This document shows, piece after piece, positions 63,889 through 64,000 of a DNA stretch of 64,000 nucleotides. The stretch is from Haloarcula laminariae (GTDB lineage Archaea; Halobacteriota; Halobacteria; Halobacteriales; Haloarculaceae): the NCBI RefSeq assembly GCF_025457605.1, contig NZ_JAMZFY010000001.1, positions 930,001-994,000 on the forward strand, in the 5' to 3' direction. Under the pieces are notes generated by a model. The model was given only the letters and a program-made list of their open reading frames with translations. It searched no databases and was not told where the DNA came from. Within the stretch, counting starts at the first letter, position 1, and every line of letters begins with the position of its first letter. Position numbers and translations under genes: made by a program.

Positions 63889-64000
63889 CTGACCGCAGGA
63901 ATCGGCTGTTTCATCCAGTGTCGAATCCGCCTAACTGAACACGGTCGCTCCGTTTGAGGCGGTAGCACCTTACTTTTCCATCAGTTCCTAAGAATCATAT

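Overview
The window is a haloarchaeal chromosome segment. The evidence is a high-GC, acidic proteome, archaeal information-processing genes (TFB, RpoF, L21e, aEF-1beta, GatE, SRP19, Gar1, FEN1, PAN), leaderless genes with TATA boxes about 25-30 bp before the start codon, sensory rhodopsin II with its transducer, and class III-type pilins. A Haloarculaceae-like genome is my best guess, by inference only. I see no rRNA, tRNA, insertion sequence, CRISPR array or replication origin. The segment looks like core chromosome with a few lineage-specific islands.

Layout. 0-4 kb: an enolase-superfamily sugar-acid dehydratase, NAD(P)HX repair (Nnr), acylphosphatase and 8-oxoguanine glycosylase. 4-6.9 kb: two SNF-family sodium symporters in tandem. 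6.9-12.2 kb: a membrane protein plus a HEAT/pseudokinase protein, divergent from an htrII-sopII phototaxis operon. 12.2-20.8 kb: TFB, then a conserved block of a DUF2391-type membrane protein, a zinc-finger microprotein, aEF-1beta, L21e, RpoF, a DUF655 protein, KsgA, a HemK-type methylase and two MetE-type methionine synthase proteins. 20.8-27.1 kb: a FtsX/LolD-like ABC export operon, a phosphotransferase-fold kinase and a 7TM histidine kinase. 27.3-32 kb: a one-carbon/folate group (DHFR, dihydropteroate synthase, a GpgS-like glycosyltransferase, a Mer-like reductase broken by an in-frame TAG, and MptE). 32-45 kb: a tRNA methylase, GatE, fumarase, FEN1, alanine dehydrogenase-like, presenilin-like protease, Gar1, SRP19 and several small proteins. 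45.5-51.4 kb: a heme-copper oxidase biogenesis group (CoxB, a CtaA-CtaB fusion, a Rdx/SelW-like protein, an ABC exporter, a DUF420/CtaM protein). 51.4-55 kb: PAN, a thioredoxin-reductase-like flavoprotein and CoaBC. 55-63 kb: an uninterrupted nine-gene Mrp (Mnh) Na+/H+ antiporter operon. 63.1-63.9 kb: tandem type IV pilin paralogues.

How the genes work together. The folate genes and Mer-like reductase could supply methyl-folate to the MetE pair. The 45-51 kb genes build the terminal oxidase and its heme. The Mrp operon and SNF symporters use the Na+/H+ gradient expected in a halophile. The sensory rhodopsin and its transducer feed the archaellar motor.

The most unusual items are the catalytically dead kinase-like protein facing the phototaxis operon, the full-length Mer-like gene with a single in-frame TAG, and several very short leaderless upstream ORFs whose stop overlaps the next gene's start.
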